Shown here piece after piece: positions 1 through 8,896 of a stretch of DNA of 64,000 nucleotides. Within the stretch, counting starts at the first letter, position 1. The number at the start of each line of letters is the position of its first letter. The translations under genes were made by a program, and so were the position numbers. This DNA is from Pseudomonas fluorescens HK44 (GTDB lineage Bacteria; Pseudomonadota; Gammaproteobacteria; Pseudomonadales; Pseudomonadaceae): contig NZ_AFOY02000019.1 in the NCBI RefSeq assembly GCF_000217955.3, positions 186,001 through 250,000 of the forward strand. Reading direction: 5' to 3'. The notes beneath the pieces were generated by a model. It was not told the origin of the DNA, made no database searches, and saw only the letters and a list, made by a program, of their open reading frames with translations.

Positions 1-698
1 TGGACCTTGACCTCGCTGCCATAGTCGATGCGGGTCACGGCCGATTGCTCGAACAGCTTCACGCCCAGTTGCTGCGCCGCAGCGGCTTCGCCCAAGGCCA
101 GATTCAGCGGGTGCAGATGCCCGGAGCCCATGTCGATCAGGCCACCGACGTAGCGGTCGGAACCGACCACGCTGTGCATTTCATGGGCTTGCAGCAGTCG
201 GGTCTCATGGCGATAGCCGAGGCTGCGCAGCTCGGCCGCGTCTTCGGCGAAACCTTCAAGGTCGCGAGGTTTGTTGGCCAGGTCGCAGTAACCCCAGGTC
301 AGGTCGCAGGCGATCTGAAAATGCTCGATCCGTTGCCGGACAATTTCCACCGCTTCCAGGCCCATGAGTTTCATCTGACGGACGCCGTCCGTGCCGATCA
401 CCTCGGCAAACTGATCAAGGCCATGACCCACGCCGCGAATCAGTTGCCCGCCGTTGCGCCCACTGGCGCCCCAGCCGATCTTGCGCGCTTCGAGCAGCAC
501 CACGCTGAGGCCGAGTTCGGCCAGCTCGATGGCGGTGTTCAGCCCGGAGAACCCGCCGCCCACCACGCACACGTCCGCCAGCAGTTCACCTTTGAGTTCC
601 GGATAGTCGGGTTGCGGCAGGCTGCTGGCGGCGTAGTAAGACGCCGTGTGCCGGTTGTTCGGGGCAGGTTGCGGAACGCGGGCGTTCATGTGCGTCAT
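1..698 (-). CDS. FAD-dependent amine oxidoreductase (DAO/PuuB-PauB type), 3' part outside window
   Basis: The gene runs off the left edge, so only about the first 232 residues are visible. A dinucleotide-binding loop GGGFSG lies near residues 47-52, followed by ASGRNGGQ, which is typical of DAO-fold gamma-glutamylputrescine and amine oxidases. Such enzymes oxidise an amine with FAD and release an aldehyde and H2O2. In P. aeruginosa the neighbour of lrp-dadA is the PauB4 oxidase of the gamma-glutamylated polyamine pathway, so that role is inferred here; a PauR-type regulator lies 4 kb away. Two in-frame ATGs (698 and 689) are possible and neither has a clear Shine-Dalgarno. Sure of the family, less sure of the substrate. 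Confidence 0.8.
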   Translation of the reverse strand, partial: MTHMNARVPQPAPNNRHTASYYAASSLPQPDYPELKGELLADVCVVGGGFSGLNTAIELAELGLSVVLLEARKIGWGASGRNGGQLIRGVGHGLDQFAEVIGTDGVRQMKLMGLEAVEIVRQRIEHFQIACDLTWGYCDLANKPRDLEGFAEDAAELRSLGYRHETRLLQAHEMHSVVGSDRYVGGLIDMGSGHLHPLNLALGEAAAAQQLGVKLFEQSAVTRIDYGSEVKV

Positions 699-838
699 CC
701 GGGTTTCGTGTGTTTAGTAAATTTTACGGAGCATAAGCCGGACCTTTCGGCATGGGCAACACTGGTCGGCTAATGCTGTCTGGCGCGAGGCTTTTAGGGC
801 AAAATCCCACTCTGTTCACTTTCCCGGTACTCGCTTCG

Positions 839-1192
839 ATGAGCTGCAACAGTCAGAAAATCCGCGCTCTTCGCCAGCAAATCCCCTCATTCGAGTGCGT
901 GCCCGGCTGCCATGACTGCTGTGGCCCGGTGACCACTTCGCCAGAAGAAATGTCGCGCCTGCCGCGTAAGACCAGGGCCGAGCAGGACGCCGCGATGGAT
1001 GAACTGAACTGTGTGCACCTGGGCCCTGATGGTTGCACGGTGTATGAAGAGCGGCCGTTGATCTGTCGGCTGTTCGGCACCACCAAGACCCTGCCGTGCC
1101 CCAATGGCCGCCGCCCGGTGGAGTTGATCCACCCTCGGGTCGAGAAGCAGATCCATGAATACATGGCCAGCACCCGGCAAGTCCTCGTTTAG
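839..1192 (+). CDS. YkgJ-family cysteine-cluster protein
   Basis: A 117-residue protein with a YkgJ/UPF0153-type cysteine pattern: CxxxCxxCC near residues 20-28, then single cysteines near 58, 66, 76 and 86. The family is thought to bind zinc or an Fe-S cluster; its function is not established. The reading frame is open further upstream to 752, but that extension looks non-coding and the ATG at 839 begins the conserved MSCNSQKIR segment. It is divergent from the upstream oxidoreductase and is followed by a REP pair before lrp. Confidence 0.75.
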   Translation: MSCNSQKIRALRQQIPSFECVPGCHDCCGPVTTSPEEMSRLPRKTRAEQDAAMDELNCVHLGPDGCTVYEERPLICRLFGTTKTLPCPNGRRPVELIHPRVEKQIHEYMASTRQVLV

Positions 1193-1228
1193 AAGCCCCG
1201 TTGCTTCAGGTAGACCGAGTCGCTTCAA

Positions 1229-1318
1229 TCGCGAGCAGGCTCGCTCCCACATGGGGTCCTGCCGTACACAAAACAGTGCCCACTGAAAATCTACTGTGGG
1301 AGCGAGCCTGCTCGCGAT
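1229..1318. repeat. REP pair (type A) in inverted orientation
   Basis: Two inverted copies of a short palindromic unit (GCGAGCAGGCTCGCTCCCAC) at about 1229-1251 and 1294-1318 are separated by about 42 nt. The same unit recurs at 8157, 8224, 12789, 20464, 34908 and 34959, and in truncated form at 53840. This is the common extragenic palindrome of fluorescens-group pseudomonads. It lies between the convergent YkgJ and lrp genes. Confidence 0.85.
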
Positions 1319-1355
1319 GGCGCCCGTCCAGGCAACCATTTCCTCAGGTCTGACC

Positions 1356-1844
1356 TCAATCCGGAATCGGCAGGTTCAGGCTCTCTTTCACTTCTTCCAT
1401 CACGATATAGCTCTTGGACTCACGCACGTGGGGCAATTTGAGCAGGATGTCGCCCAGCAGTTTGCGGTACGAGGCCATCTCGGAAATCCGCGCCTTCACC
1501 AGATAGTCGAAATCCCCTGACACCAGGTGGCATTCCAGCACGTGCGGCAGTTTCAGCACGGCGCGTCGGAACTCTTCGAAGGTATCGCCGGACTTGTAGT
1601 CGAGGCTGATCTCGACGAACACCAGCAGGCTGCCCTTGAGGTGCTGCGGGTTGAGCCGGGCGTTGTAGCCCATGATGATCCCTTCGCGCTCCAGGCGTCG
1701 CACCCGCTCAGTGCAGGGCGTGGTCGACAACCCGACTTTTTCCCCTAGCTCGGTAAACGAAATTCGCCCGTCCGCCTGAAGGATGCGCAGGATATTGCGG
1801 TCGATCTTGTCCAGCTCGCGCTTGGTCTGAGTATTGGTCCGCAT
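1356..1844 (-). CDS. lrp: Leucine-responsive regulatory protein, activator of dadA
   Basis: A 162-residue Lrp/AsnC regulator. An N-terminal winged helix-turn-helix occupies residues 12-62 (LDKIDRNILRILQ and ELGEKVGLSTTPCTERVRRLE). The C-terminal RAM/ACT-like effector domain contains the GDFDYLVKAR segment near 110-119. It binds alanine or leucine and, in Pseudomonas, activates the divergent dad operon. The frame continues upstream across dadA without a stop, but ATG 1844 matches the family start and has GGAGG ten bases before it. The divergent dadA start is 157 bp away. Confidence 0.93.
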   Translation of the reverse strand: MRTNTQTKRELDKIDRNILRILQADGRISFTELGEKVGLSTTPCTERVRRLEREGIIMGYNARLNPQHLKGSLLVFVEISLDYKSGDTFEEFRRAVLKLPHVLECHLVSGDFDYLVKARISEMASYRKLLGDILLKLPHVRESKSYIVMEEVKESLNLPIPD

Positions 1845-2000
1845 AGGGGATGCGCCTCCGTAAAAAGCGATTTTGCCGAGAATTGTCGCCAAATATAGGC
1901 ACTTATATAGTGAAAAGCACTGGCGAATGTTTTTTACACTGCGCACATCTGTGATTTGAACAACAAACGTCAGCGGTAAGCCGCGATGAGGGATATTAAA
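1845..2000. promoter_or_regulatory. lrp/dadA divergent control region
   Basis: This 156-bp AT-rich divergent region holds a 13-nt palindrome CACTTATATAGTG at 1900-1912 and nearby A/T runs, suited to Lrp wrapping. Lrp control of dadAX by L- and D-alanine is known in P. aeruginosa. The assignment of the palindrome as a binding site is inference. Confidence 0.45.
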
Positions 2001-3305
2001 ATGCGCGTTCTGGTCTTGGGTAGCGGCGTCATCGGTACCGCCAGTGCCTACTATCTGGCTCGGGCCGGGTTTGAAGTGGTGGTCGTCGATCGTCAACCGG
2101 CTGCTGCCATGGAAACCAGTTTCGCCAACGCAGGGCAAGTCTCGCCGGGTTACGCCTCGCCGTGGGCTGCACCGGGCGTGCCGCTCAAAGCCATCAAATG
2201 GCTGCTGCAACGCCACGCACCGCTGGCGATCAAGGCCACCGCCGATATCGACCAATACCTGTGGATGGCGCAGATGTTGCGCAACTGCACCGCGAGCCGT
2301 TATGCGGTGAACAAGGAGCGCATGGTCCGTCTGTCCGAGTACAGCCGCGACTGCCTCGATGAACTGCGTGCTGAAACCGGCATTGCCTACGAAGGCCGCA
2401 CGCTGGGGACCACTCAACTGTTCCGCACTCAGGCGCAGCTCGATGGCGCGGCAAAAGACATCGCCGTCCTGAAAGAGTCCGGCGTGCCCTTTGAACTGCT
2501 CGACCGCGCCGGTATTGCCCGCGTCGAACCGGCGCTGGCCAGCGTGACCGATATCCTCGCCGGTGCCCTGCGCCTGCCGAACGACCAGACCGGTGACTGC
2601 CAGATCTTCACCACGCGCCTGGCCGAAATGGCGGTGAAACTGGGCGTGGAGTTCCGCTTTGACCAGGACATTCAGCGCCTCGACTACGCCGGTGACCGGA
2701 TTAACGGCGTGTGGATCGACGGCAAGCTGGAAACTGCCGACCGCTACGTATTGGCGCTCGGCAGCTACTCGCCGAAGTTGCTCAAGCCGTTGGGCATCAA
2801 GGCCCCGGTGTACCCGCTCAAGGGCTACTCGCTGACCGTGCCGATCACAAATCCGGCGATGGCCCCGACGTCGACCATTCTCGACGAGACCTACAAGGTT
2901 GCGATCACCCGTTTCGACACCCGGATTCGTGTCGGTGGCATGGCTGAGATAGCCGGTTTTGACCTGTCGCTGAACCCGCGTCGACGTGAAACGCTGGAGA
3001 TGATCGTCAACGATCTTTATCCTCAGGGCGGTGACCTGGCCGAGGCGAGTTTCTGGACCGGTCTGCGTCCGACCACGCCGGACGGCACGCCGATCGTTGG
3101 CGCCACGCCGTTCAAGAACCTGTTCCTGAACACCGGTCACGGCACACTCGGCTGGACCATGGCGTGTGGCTCCGGCCGCTTGCTGGCTGACCTGATGGCG
3201 AAGAAAACGCCGCAGATCAGTGCCGAAGGCCTCGATATTTCCCGTTATGGCAACACCCCAAAGGAGTCTGAAAAGCATGTCAATCCAGCGCCAGCTCACC
3301 AATGA
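2001..3305 (+). CDS. dadA: D-amino acid dehydrogenase small subunit
   Basis: A 434-residue FAD enzyme of the inner membrane that deaminates D-alanine and other D-amino acids to 2-oxo acids and passes electrons to the respiratory chain. The Rossmann loop GSGVIG is at residues 7-12. The NKERMVRLSEYSRDCLDELRA segment and the C-terminal GHGTLGWTMACGSGR motif are near identical to P. aeruginosa DadA as I recall it. I chose ATG 2001 rather than 1986 because MRVLVLGSG is the family N-terminus. It is the first gene of a dadA-ridA-dadX run and is divergent from its activator lrp. Confidence 0.96.
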   Translation: MRVLVLGSGVIGTASAYYLARAGFEVVVVDRQPAAAMETSFANAGQVSPGYASPWAAPGVPLKAIKWLLQRHAPLAIKATADIDQYLWMAQMLRNCTASRYAVNKERMVRLSEYSRDCLDELRAETGIAYEGRTLGTTQLFRTQAQLDGAAKDIAVLKESGVPFELLDRAGIARVEPALASVTDILAGALRLPNDQTGDCQIFTTRLAEMAVKLGVEFRFDQDIQRLDYAGDRINGVWIDGKLETADRYVLALGSYSPKLLKPLGIKAPVYPLKGYSLTVPITNPAMAPTSTILDETYKVAITRFDTRIRVGGMAEIAGFDLSLNPRRRETLEMIVNDLYPQGGDLAEASFWTGLRPTTPDGTPIVGATPFKNLFLNTGHGTLGWTMACGSGRLLADLMAKKTPQISAEGLDISRYGNTPKESEKHVNPAPAHQ

Positions 3306-3630
3306 GCGCATGAGCCAGATCGTTGTCCACAACGGTACCGTGTATCTGGCCGGGCAAGTCGGCGACGACATGAATGCCGGGATTGAACAGCAGACTCGTG
3401 AAACCCTCGCCAACATCGAGCGTTTGCTGGATCTGGCCGGGACCGACAAGACCAGATTGCTGTCGGTGACGATTTACCTGAAAGACATCGACGCCCATTT
3501 CAAGGGCATGAACAGTGTCTGGGACACTTGGTTGCCAAAGAACGTCGCGCCCGCCCGTGCGACGGTTGAAGCCAAGCTGTGCGAACCGGAAATACTGATT
3601 GAGCTGTCGGTAGTGGCTGCTCTGCCTTAG
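3277..3630 (+). CDS. RidA family (YjgF/YER057c/UK114) protein
   Basis: A 117-residue RidA-fold protein. RidA deaminases hydrolyse reactive enamine/imine intermediates such as 2-aminoacrylate. The conserved arginine is R94 (in PARATVEAKL) and the acidic partner is E109. The start overlaps the end of dadA by 29 bp, so the two are translationally linked. Its place between an amine dehydrogenase and a PLP racemase suggests it clears the imino acid released by DadA or damage from PLP chemistry; that is inference. Equivalent to PA5303. Confidence 0.9.
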   Translation: MSIQRQLTNERMSQIVVHNGTVYLAGQVGDDMNAGIEQQTRETLANIERLLDLAGTDKTRLLSVTIYLKDIDAHFKGMNSVWDTWLPKNVAPARATVEAKLCEPEILIELSVVAALP

Positions 3631-3732
3631 GGTCTGTTTAAGCAATGATCCCTCTCCCGGTGCTGTTGGCGGTTCACGCCGTCAGTCAGCGCCGGTTTTT
3701 TCTTCCTCATGACCGCCTAGAAGTCTGCCGCC

Positions 3733-4806
3733 ATGCGTCCTGCCCGTGCCCTGATCGACCTTCAAGCCCTGCGTCATAACTATCAACTGGCCCGTGAAGT
3801 CTCGGGGGCGCGCGCCCTCGCAGTAATCAAGGCCGATGCCTATGGCCATGGCGCGGTGCGCTGTGCCCAGGCCCTGGAGGCCGAGGCGGACGGTTTCGCC
3901 GTGGCCTGTATCGAAGAAGCCCTGGAACTGCGCGCCGCCGGTATTCGTGCGCCGGTCCTGCTGCTCGAAGGCTTTTTTGAAGCCGATGAGCTGTCGCTGA
4001 TCGTTGAGCATGATTTCTGGTGTGTGGTGCATTCGCTGTGGCAGCTCGAAGCGCTCGAGAAAGCCGCGTTGAGCAAGCCGATCACGGTCTGGCTCAAACT
4101 TGATTCGGGCATGCACCGGGTCGGCCTGCATCCAGCGGATTATCAGGCGGCGTATCAGCGTTTGCTGGCCAGCGGCAAGGTCTCGAAGATCGTGCTGATG
4201 AGTCACTTTGCGCGTGCCGATGAGCTGCATAGCCGTAGTGCGGCAGAGCAGGTTGCGGTGTTTGAAGCGGCGCGCCTGGGCTTGTCGGCACAGGTCAGCT
4301 TGTGTAACTCGCCGGCGGTGCTGGGCTGGCCGCAGGTGCCGAGCGATTGGGTTCGCCCCGGCATCATGCTCTATGGCGCGACACCTTTTGAAGAAGCCAA
4401 TCCCGTGGCGGCACGCTTGCAACCTGTGATGACCCTGGAATCGAAAGTCATCAGCGTGCGCGAACTGCCGGCCGGTGAGCCGGTGGGCTATGGGGCGAAG
4501 TTCATCACCCAGAAGCCAATGCGCATCGGCGTGGTTGCCATGGGCTATGCCGACGGTTATCCGCGTCAGGCGCCTACCGGCACGCCAGTGTTGGTGGCCG
4601 GGCAGCGCAGCCAGCTGCTGGGACGGGTATCGATGGACATGCTCTGCATCGATTTGACCGATGTGCCGCAGGCCGGTCTTGGTTCTACCGTCGAATTGTG
4701 GGGTAAAAACATCCTCGCCAGCGACGTTGCCATGGCTGCCGAGACCATTCCCTACCAGATCTTCTGCAACCTGCGTCGCGTACCACGGCTCTATTCCGGG
4801 AGCTGA
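3733..4806 (+). CDS. dadX: Catabolic alanine racemase
   Basis: A 357-residue fold-type III PLP racemase interconverting L- and D-alanine, which feeds D-alanine to DadA. The Schiff-base lysine is K33 (AVIKADAYGHGA) and the opposing catalytic tyrosine is Y253 (VGYGAKF). The SMDM segment near residues 303-306 and the C-terminal beta domain are intact. It lies 102 bp after the RidA gene in the same direction and is probably co-transcribed with dadA. The synteny points to DadX rather than the biosynthetic Alr. Confidence 0.94.
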   Translation: MRPARALIDLQALRHNYQLAREVSGARALAVIKADAYGHGAVRCAQALEAEADGFAVACIEEALELRAAGIRAPVLLLEGFFEADELSLIVEHDFWCVVHSLWQLEALEKAALSKPITVWLKLDSGMHRVGLHPADYQAAYQRLLASGKVSKIVLMSHFARADELHSRSAAEQVAVFEAARLGLSAQVSLCNSPAVLGWPQVPSDWVRPGIMLYGATPFEEANPVAARLQPVMTLESKVISVRELPAGEPVGYGAKFITQKPMRIGVVAMGYADGYPRQAPTGTPVLVAGQRSQLLGRVSMDMLCIDLTDVPQAGLGSTVELWGKNILASDVAMAAETIPYQIFCNLRRVPRLYSGS

Positions 4807-4933
4807 GGCGGGCTGCCGAGACCGGAAGTCGCTTTGCTGAACGGGATTCAGACCCAAGTGTTGTAAATACTGAACGCTGTCGCCATGATAACGCTCACTA
4901 TCCACACAATCTGAATCCTGGGAGGCTAATGCA

Positions 4934-5482
4934 TTGGACGTCGGTGAACGACTGCAATCGATCCGTAAACTGAAAGGTCTATCCCAGCGAGAGCTCGCCA
5001 AGCGGGCAGGCGTTACCAATAGCACCATTTCAATGATCGAGAAAAACAGCGTCAGCCCCTCGATCAGTTCGCTGAGGAAGGTCCTTGGCGGCATCCCCAT
5101 GTCCATGGTCGAGTTTTTTTCCGAAGAGATTCTTCAGGAAAAACCGACGCAGATCGTCTACAAGGCCAATGAACTGATCGATATCTCCGATGGCGCCGTG
5201 ACCATGAAACTGGTCGGCAAGGCTCATCCGAGCCGTGCTATCGCGTTCCTCAACGAGATCTACCCGCCAGGCGCCGATACCGGTGAAGAGATGCTCACCC
5301 ACGAGGGCGAGGAAACCGGAATTCTGCTCGAGGGTCGGCTGGAATTGGTGGTCGGGCTCGAGACATTCGTGCTCGAGGCCGGTGACAGCTACTATTTCGA
5401 AAGCACCAAACCGCACCGTTTTCGAAATCCGTTTGATGCGCCTGCGCGACTAATCAGCGCAGCCACGCCTGCGAATTTCTAG
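4934..5482 (+). CDS. pauR: XRE-cupin regulator, PauR/PuuR type (polyamine catabolism)
   Basis: A 182-residue regulator with an N-terminal XRE helix-turn-helix (residues about 5-60, LSQRELAKRAGVTNSTISMIE) and a C-terminal cupin (about 105-175). This is the architecture of PuuR/PauR, repressors of gamma-glutamyl-polyamine pathways that are relieved by putrescine or cadaverine. The start is TTG at 4934, with GGAGG nine bases upstream. The position after dadX and before cytochrome c5 matches PA5301 (PauR). Confidence 0.85.
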   Translation: MDVGERLQSIRKLKGLSQRELAKRAGVTNSTISMIEKNSVSPSISSLRKVLGGIPMSMVEFFSEEILQEKPTQIVYKANELIDISDGAVTMKLVGKAHPSRAIAFLNEIYPPGADTGEEMLTHEGEETGILLEGRLELVVGLETFVLEAGDSYYFESTKPHRFRNPFDAPARLISAATPANF

Positions 5483-5653
5483 GAAAAGAGGCGTCCGGCA
5501 AGGTTTTGCGAGTCGCCCCATGCTGTATTTCGCCACGACTTAATACCCCTTGGACTTTAGGGTTGTTTCAGTGTGGCGGGCTAACCGTTATACTTGCGCC
5601 CGCCTGCGAAACCGTGGCCGTGGGCGTGACTAGCCACCATTGAGGGTGTACGC

Positions 5654-6082
5654 GTGAATCTAATTATGAAAATGCTGGCCGCACCAGCAACCGTATTGGC
5701 CCTTTGGGCAGTCAGCGCTCAAGCGTCGACCACTGACGATATCGCCAAACGCCTTGAGCCTGTCGGCCAGGTCTGTGTACAAGGTCAGGAGTGCAAGGGG
5801 ATGGAAGTCGCCGCTTCGGTAGGCGGCGGTGCAGCGAAAACTCCCGATGAAATCATTGCCAAACATTGCAATGCTTGCCACGGCACGGGTCTGCTGGGCG
5901 CACCGAAAATCGGTGATGCTGCAGACTGGAAAAAACGCGCCGACAAAGAAGGCGGCACTGCTGCTGGCCTGGCGAAAGTAGCGTTGACAGGTCTCAATGC
6001 GATGCCACCAAAAGGCACCTGCAGCGACTGCGAAGTGAAAGACCTTGAAGGCGCCATCCAGAAGATGTCCGGCCTGAAATAA
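5654..6082 (+). CDS. cycB: Cytochrome c5
   Basis: A 142-residue precursor with an N-terminal signal peptide (cleavage after AQA near residue 24), giving a periplasmic or membrane-tethered monohaem cytochrome. Haem attaches at CNACH (C72, C75, H76) and the distal ligand is M117 in NAMPPKG. The CSDC pair (C123, C126) is characteristic of cytochrome c5. The GTG at 5654 is preferred because GAGGG lies seven bases upstream; ATG 5666 is the alternative. It is probably a soluble electron carrier to an oxidase. Confidence 0.9.
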   Translation: MNLIMKMLAAPATVLALWAVSAQASTTDDIAKRLEPVGQVCVQGQECKGMEVAASVGGGAAKTPDEIIAKHCNACHGTGLLGAPKIGDAADWKKRADKEGGTAAGLAKVALTGLNAMPPKGTCSDCEVKDLEGAIQKMSGLK

Positions 6083-6097
6083 GCCCCGTCTTCAGCG

Positions 6098-6124
6098 AAA
6101 AAGCCGCTTGCGAGCGGCTTTTTT
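6098..6124 (+). terminator. Rho-independent terminator after cycB
   Basis: A ten-base-pair stem AAAAAGCCGC/GCGGCTTTTT with a six-base loop and a T run lies 16 bp after the cytochrome stop codon. Confidence 0.85.
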
Positions 6125-6216
6125 GTACCTGGGATTTGATCTCGAGACTGGTCATCGCGATCAGGACGCGGCAAGCTCGAACCGACCTCAATTCATGGAC
6201 AGGTCGGGAGGGTCTG

Positions 6217-8139
6217 ATGGTGCAGTCGGTATCAATCGAACAGGCAGTCGATGATGTGCTCGCACGTTTGCCAGCGCATATACACCTTGGCCTGCCGCTG
6301 GGGCTGGGCAAACCCAACCGCTTCGTCAACGCGCTGTATCAGCGCATCGCCCGGTTGCCCGAGCGGCAGCTGACGGTCTACACCGCGTTGAGCCTGGGTC
6401 GTCCGGCATTGGGCGACGGCTTGCAGCGGCGCTTTCTGGGGCCCTTCGTCGAGCGGGTGTTTGGCGACTATCCCGAGCTGGATTTTCTCGCCGACCTGCA
6501 CCGCGACAGCCTCCCGGCGAACATTCACATCGAGCAGTTCTTCCTGCAGCCCGGCAGCTTGCTGCACAGCGCATCGGCGCAGCAGGACTATGTCAGCAGC
6601 AACTACAGCCACGCCGCCCGGGACATCAACGCCGCCGGGTTGAACCTGGTGGCGCAACTGGTGGCGCATGACCCGCAACAGCCGGATCGACTGAGCTTGA
6701 GCTGCAACCCGGACATCACCCTCGACCTGTTGCCAATGATCGCCAAACGCCGCGTTGCCGGGGAAACCATTCTGCTGCTCGGCCAGGTTCACCAGGATCT
6801 GCCGTACATGCCGGGGGACTCGGAAGTCGACCGTGACGTGTTCGATTTGCTGATCGACGAGGAGGAGGGCAGTACGCTGTTTTCCACGCCGAACATGCCG
6901 GTGGGCGTTCAGGATCATTTCATCGGCCTGCACGCCAGTACCCTGGTGCGGGACGGCGGCACCCTGCAAATCGGCATCGGTGCCATGGGCGATGCGCTGA
7001 CCGCCGCGTTGCTGTCACGGCAGGCAGATAACGACGGCTACCGTGCGCTGTTGACGGACCTTGACGCGCATTACTGGGCACCGTTGATCAGCCGAGAAGG
7101 CGGCGTGGAGCCTTTTGCCAAGGGGCTTTATGGTTGCAGCGAGATGTTCGTCAACGGTCTGCTGGCGTTGTCCGATGCCGGGATCGTGCGGCGCAAGGTT
7201 TATCCGAGCGTTGCCCTGCAACAACAAGCCAATGCCGGCACCCTGGATGAGTCGGCTCAAGTGGGCGGCATTTCGATACACGGGGGATTTTTCCTCGGGC
7301 CGCGCAGTTTCTATCAGCGGTTGCGGGATTTACCCGACAGCAAGCTCGCTGAATTCAACATGACCGCCATCAGCTACATCAACGAACTGTACGGTCAGGA
7401 AGAACTAAAACGCTTGCAGCGCCGGGATGCGCGTTTCATCAACAGCGCGTTCACCATGACCCTGCTCGGCGCCGGTGTCGCTGATCAATTGGAAGACGGG
7501 CGGGTGCTCAGCGGTGTCGGCGGACAATACAACTTTGTCGTCCAGGGCCATGCGCTGGAGGGGGCGCGCTCGATTCTGATCCTGCGCAGCTGGCGTGAGT
7601 CGGGCGGTGACGTGAGCTCGAACATCGTCTGGACGTACGGCCACTGCACGATTCCACGGCACTTGCGCGATATTGTGATCACCGAATACGGCATCGCCGA
7701 TTTACGTGGCAAGACCGACGCCAAGGTAATTGAGGCGTTGCTCAACATCAGCGATTCACGCTTCCAGCCAGGCTTGATCGAACAGGCGCAGAAGGCCGGC
7801 AAGTTGCCGAAGGATTTTTGCCTTGATCCGCGTTTCACCGACAACAGCCCGCAGCGCTTGCAGGCGATTGCTGCGCGGCATCCTCGGTTGTTTCCGGAGT
7901 ATCCGTTGGGCAGTGATTTCAGCAGCGAAGAGCGGGATTTGTTGCGGGCGCTGAACTGGCTCAAGAGCAAGTTCAAACTCACCGAGATTCTGGAACTGGG
8001 CAAGGCTGCGCTGGATGCGCCGGAACCCTCGGAGTACCCGGTTCATCTGGAGCGGATGCAGCTGACGAAGCCTGAGGGCTTGAAGGAGGACTTGTATCAG
8101 CGGTTGCTGCTGGCAGGCCTGAAGGCTACCGCGAAGTAA
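6217..8139 (+). CDS. Acetyl-CoA hydrolase/transferase family protein
   Basis: A 640-residue protein of the acetyl-CoA hydrolase/CoA-transferase superfamily. Residues such as GIGAMGDAL (about 250) and the C-terminal VTEYGIADLRG-type block (TEYGIADLRGKTD near 490) are family signatures of enzymes moving CoA between acetate, succinate and related acids. I chose ATG 6217, preceded by GGGAGGG, instead of the upstream in-frame ATG 6136 that falls at the terminator. The N-terminal part is longer than in simple CoA-transferases, as in the large Pseudomonas subfamily. The exact substrate cannot be told. Confidence 0.82.
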   Translation: MVQSVSIEQAVDDVLARLPAHIHLGLPLGLGKPNRFVNALYQRIARLPERQLTVYTALSLGRPALGDGLQRRFLGPFVERVFGDYPELDFLADLHRDSLPANIHIEQFFLQPGSLLHSASAQQDYVSSNYSHAARDINAAGLNLVAQLVAHDPQQPDRLSLSCNPDITLDLLPMIAKRRVAGETILLLGQVHQDLPYMPGDSEVDRDVFDLLIDEEEGSTLFSTPNMPVGVQDHFIGLHASTLVRDGGTLQIGIGAMGDALTAALLSRQADNDGYRALLTDLDAHYWAPLISREGGVEPFAKGLYGCSEMFVNGLLALSDAGIVRRKVYPSVALQQQANAGTLDESAQVGGISIHGGFFLGPRSFYQRLRDLPDSKLAEFNMTAISYINELYGQEELKRLQRRDARFINSAFTMTLLGAGVADQLEDGRVLSGVGGQYNFVVQGHALEGARSILILRSWRESGGDVSSNIVWTYGHCTIPRHLRDIVITEYGIADLRGKTDAKVIEALLNISDSRFQPGLIEQAQKAGKLPKDFCLDPRFTDNSPQRLQAIAARHPRLFPEYPLGSDFSSEERDLLRALNWLKSKFKLTEILELGKAALDAPEPSEYPVHLERMQLTKPEGLKEDLYQRLLLAGLKATAK

Positions 8140-8156
8140 CCATTCACACAGAACAA

Positions 8157-8248
8157 TTGTGGGAGCGAGCCTGCTCGCGATAGGGCCTTGTCAGTCAACA
8201 TTGATGCCAGCTGACACTCCGTCATCGCGAGCAGGCTCGCTCCCACAG
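8157..8248. repeat. REP pair (type A), inverted
   Basis: Inverted units at 8157-8181 and 8224-8248 (GGGAGCGAGCCTGCTCGCGA and its complement) lie between the convergent CoA-hydrolase and xpt genes. Confidence 0.85.
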
Positions 8249-8266
8249 GGGATATGCGGTGTGGGG

Positions 8267-8839
8267 CTATTCGATAAAGGTCACAACGCCGCCGGCCAGG
8301 GATTTAACCCGCGCCAGGGATTCGACGCGGTAGCCTTGCGCGTCCAGTTCGGCGCGGCCGCCCTGGAACGACTTCTCGATCACGATACCCAAACCTGCCA
8401 CGGTGGCGCCGGCCTGTTTGATGATCGAGATCAGCGCCTGCGACGCCTTACCGTTGGCCAGGAAGTCGTCGATGATCAGTACGCGGTCGCTGCTGGTCAG
8501 ATGACGTGGAGAGATGGCCACGGTGCTTTCGGTCTGCTTGGTGAACGAGTAAACGGTCGCCGACAGCAGGTTTTCGGTCAGGGTCAGGGACTGGTGCTTG
8601 CGGGCGAAGATCACCGGCACGCCGAGGTTCAGACCGGTCATGATCGCCGGAGCAATGCCCGACGCTTCGATGGTGACGATCTTGGTGATCCCCGAATCCT
8701 TGAACAGCGTGGCGAATTCGTCGCCGATCAGCTTCATCAATTGCGGGTCGATCTGGTGGTTCAGAAAGGCGTCGACTTTCAGGACCTGGTCGGAAAGCAC
8801 GATGCCTTCTTCGCGAATCTTCTTGTGCAGTGCTTCCAC
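8267..8839 (-). CDS. xpt: Xanthine phosphoribosyltransferase
   Basis: A 190-residue type I phosphoribosyltransferase of the Xpt family that salvages xanthine to XMP with PRPP. The PRPP-binding motif VLIIDDFLANGKA is near residues 120-132. The length matches Bacillus-type Xpt. The start at 8839 is the first residue of the conserved MEALHKKI N-terminus. It sits downstream of rep on the same strand, 57 bp apart, as in P. aeruginosa (PA5298). No purine riboswitch-like leader is evident in that short gap. Confidence 0.93.
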   Translation of the reverse strand: MEALHKKIREEGIVLSDQVLKVDAFLNHQIDPQLMKLIGDEFATLFKDSGITKIVTIEASGIAPAIMTGLNLGVPVIFARKHQSLTLTENLLSATVYSFTKQTESTVAISPRHLTSSDRVLIIDDFLANGKASQALISIIKQAGATVAGLGIVIEKSFQGGRAELDAQGYRVESLARVKSLAGGVVTFIE

Positions 8840-8896
8840 AGCAGCTTCCTCTGTTGGCGCTACGGGCGCCGAAAGTAGATTAAAAAGTAGCCGATT

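Noticed and set aside
1845..3449. Long minus-strand reading frame continuing upstream of lrp across dadA
   Set aside because: It is antisense to dadA, shows no family signature and is a by-product of GC-rich codon use; only the Lrp part (1356-1844) is coding.
3631..3732. Terminator between the RidA gene and dadX
   Set aside because: GGCG-GTTCA-CGCC is short and not followed by a T run; the operon probably continues.
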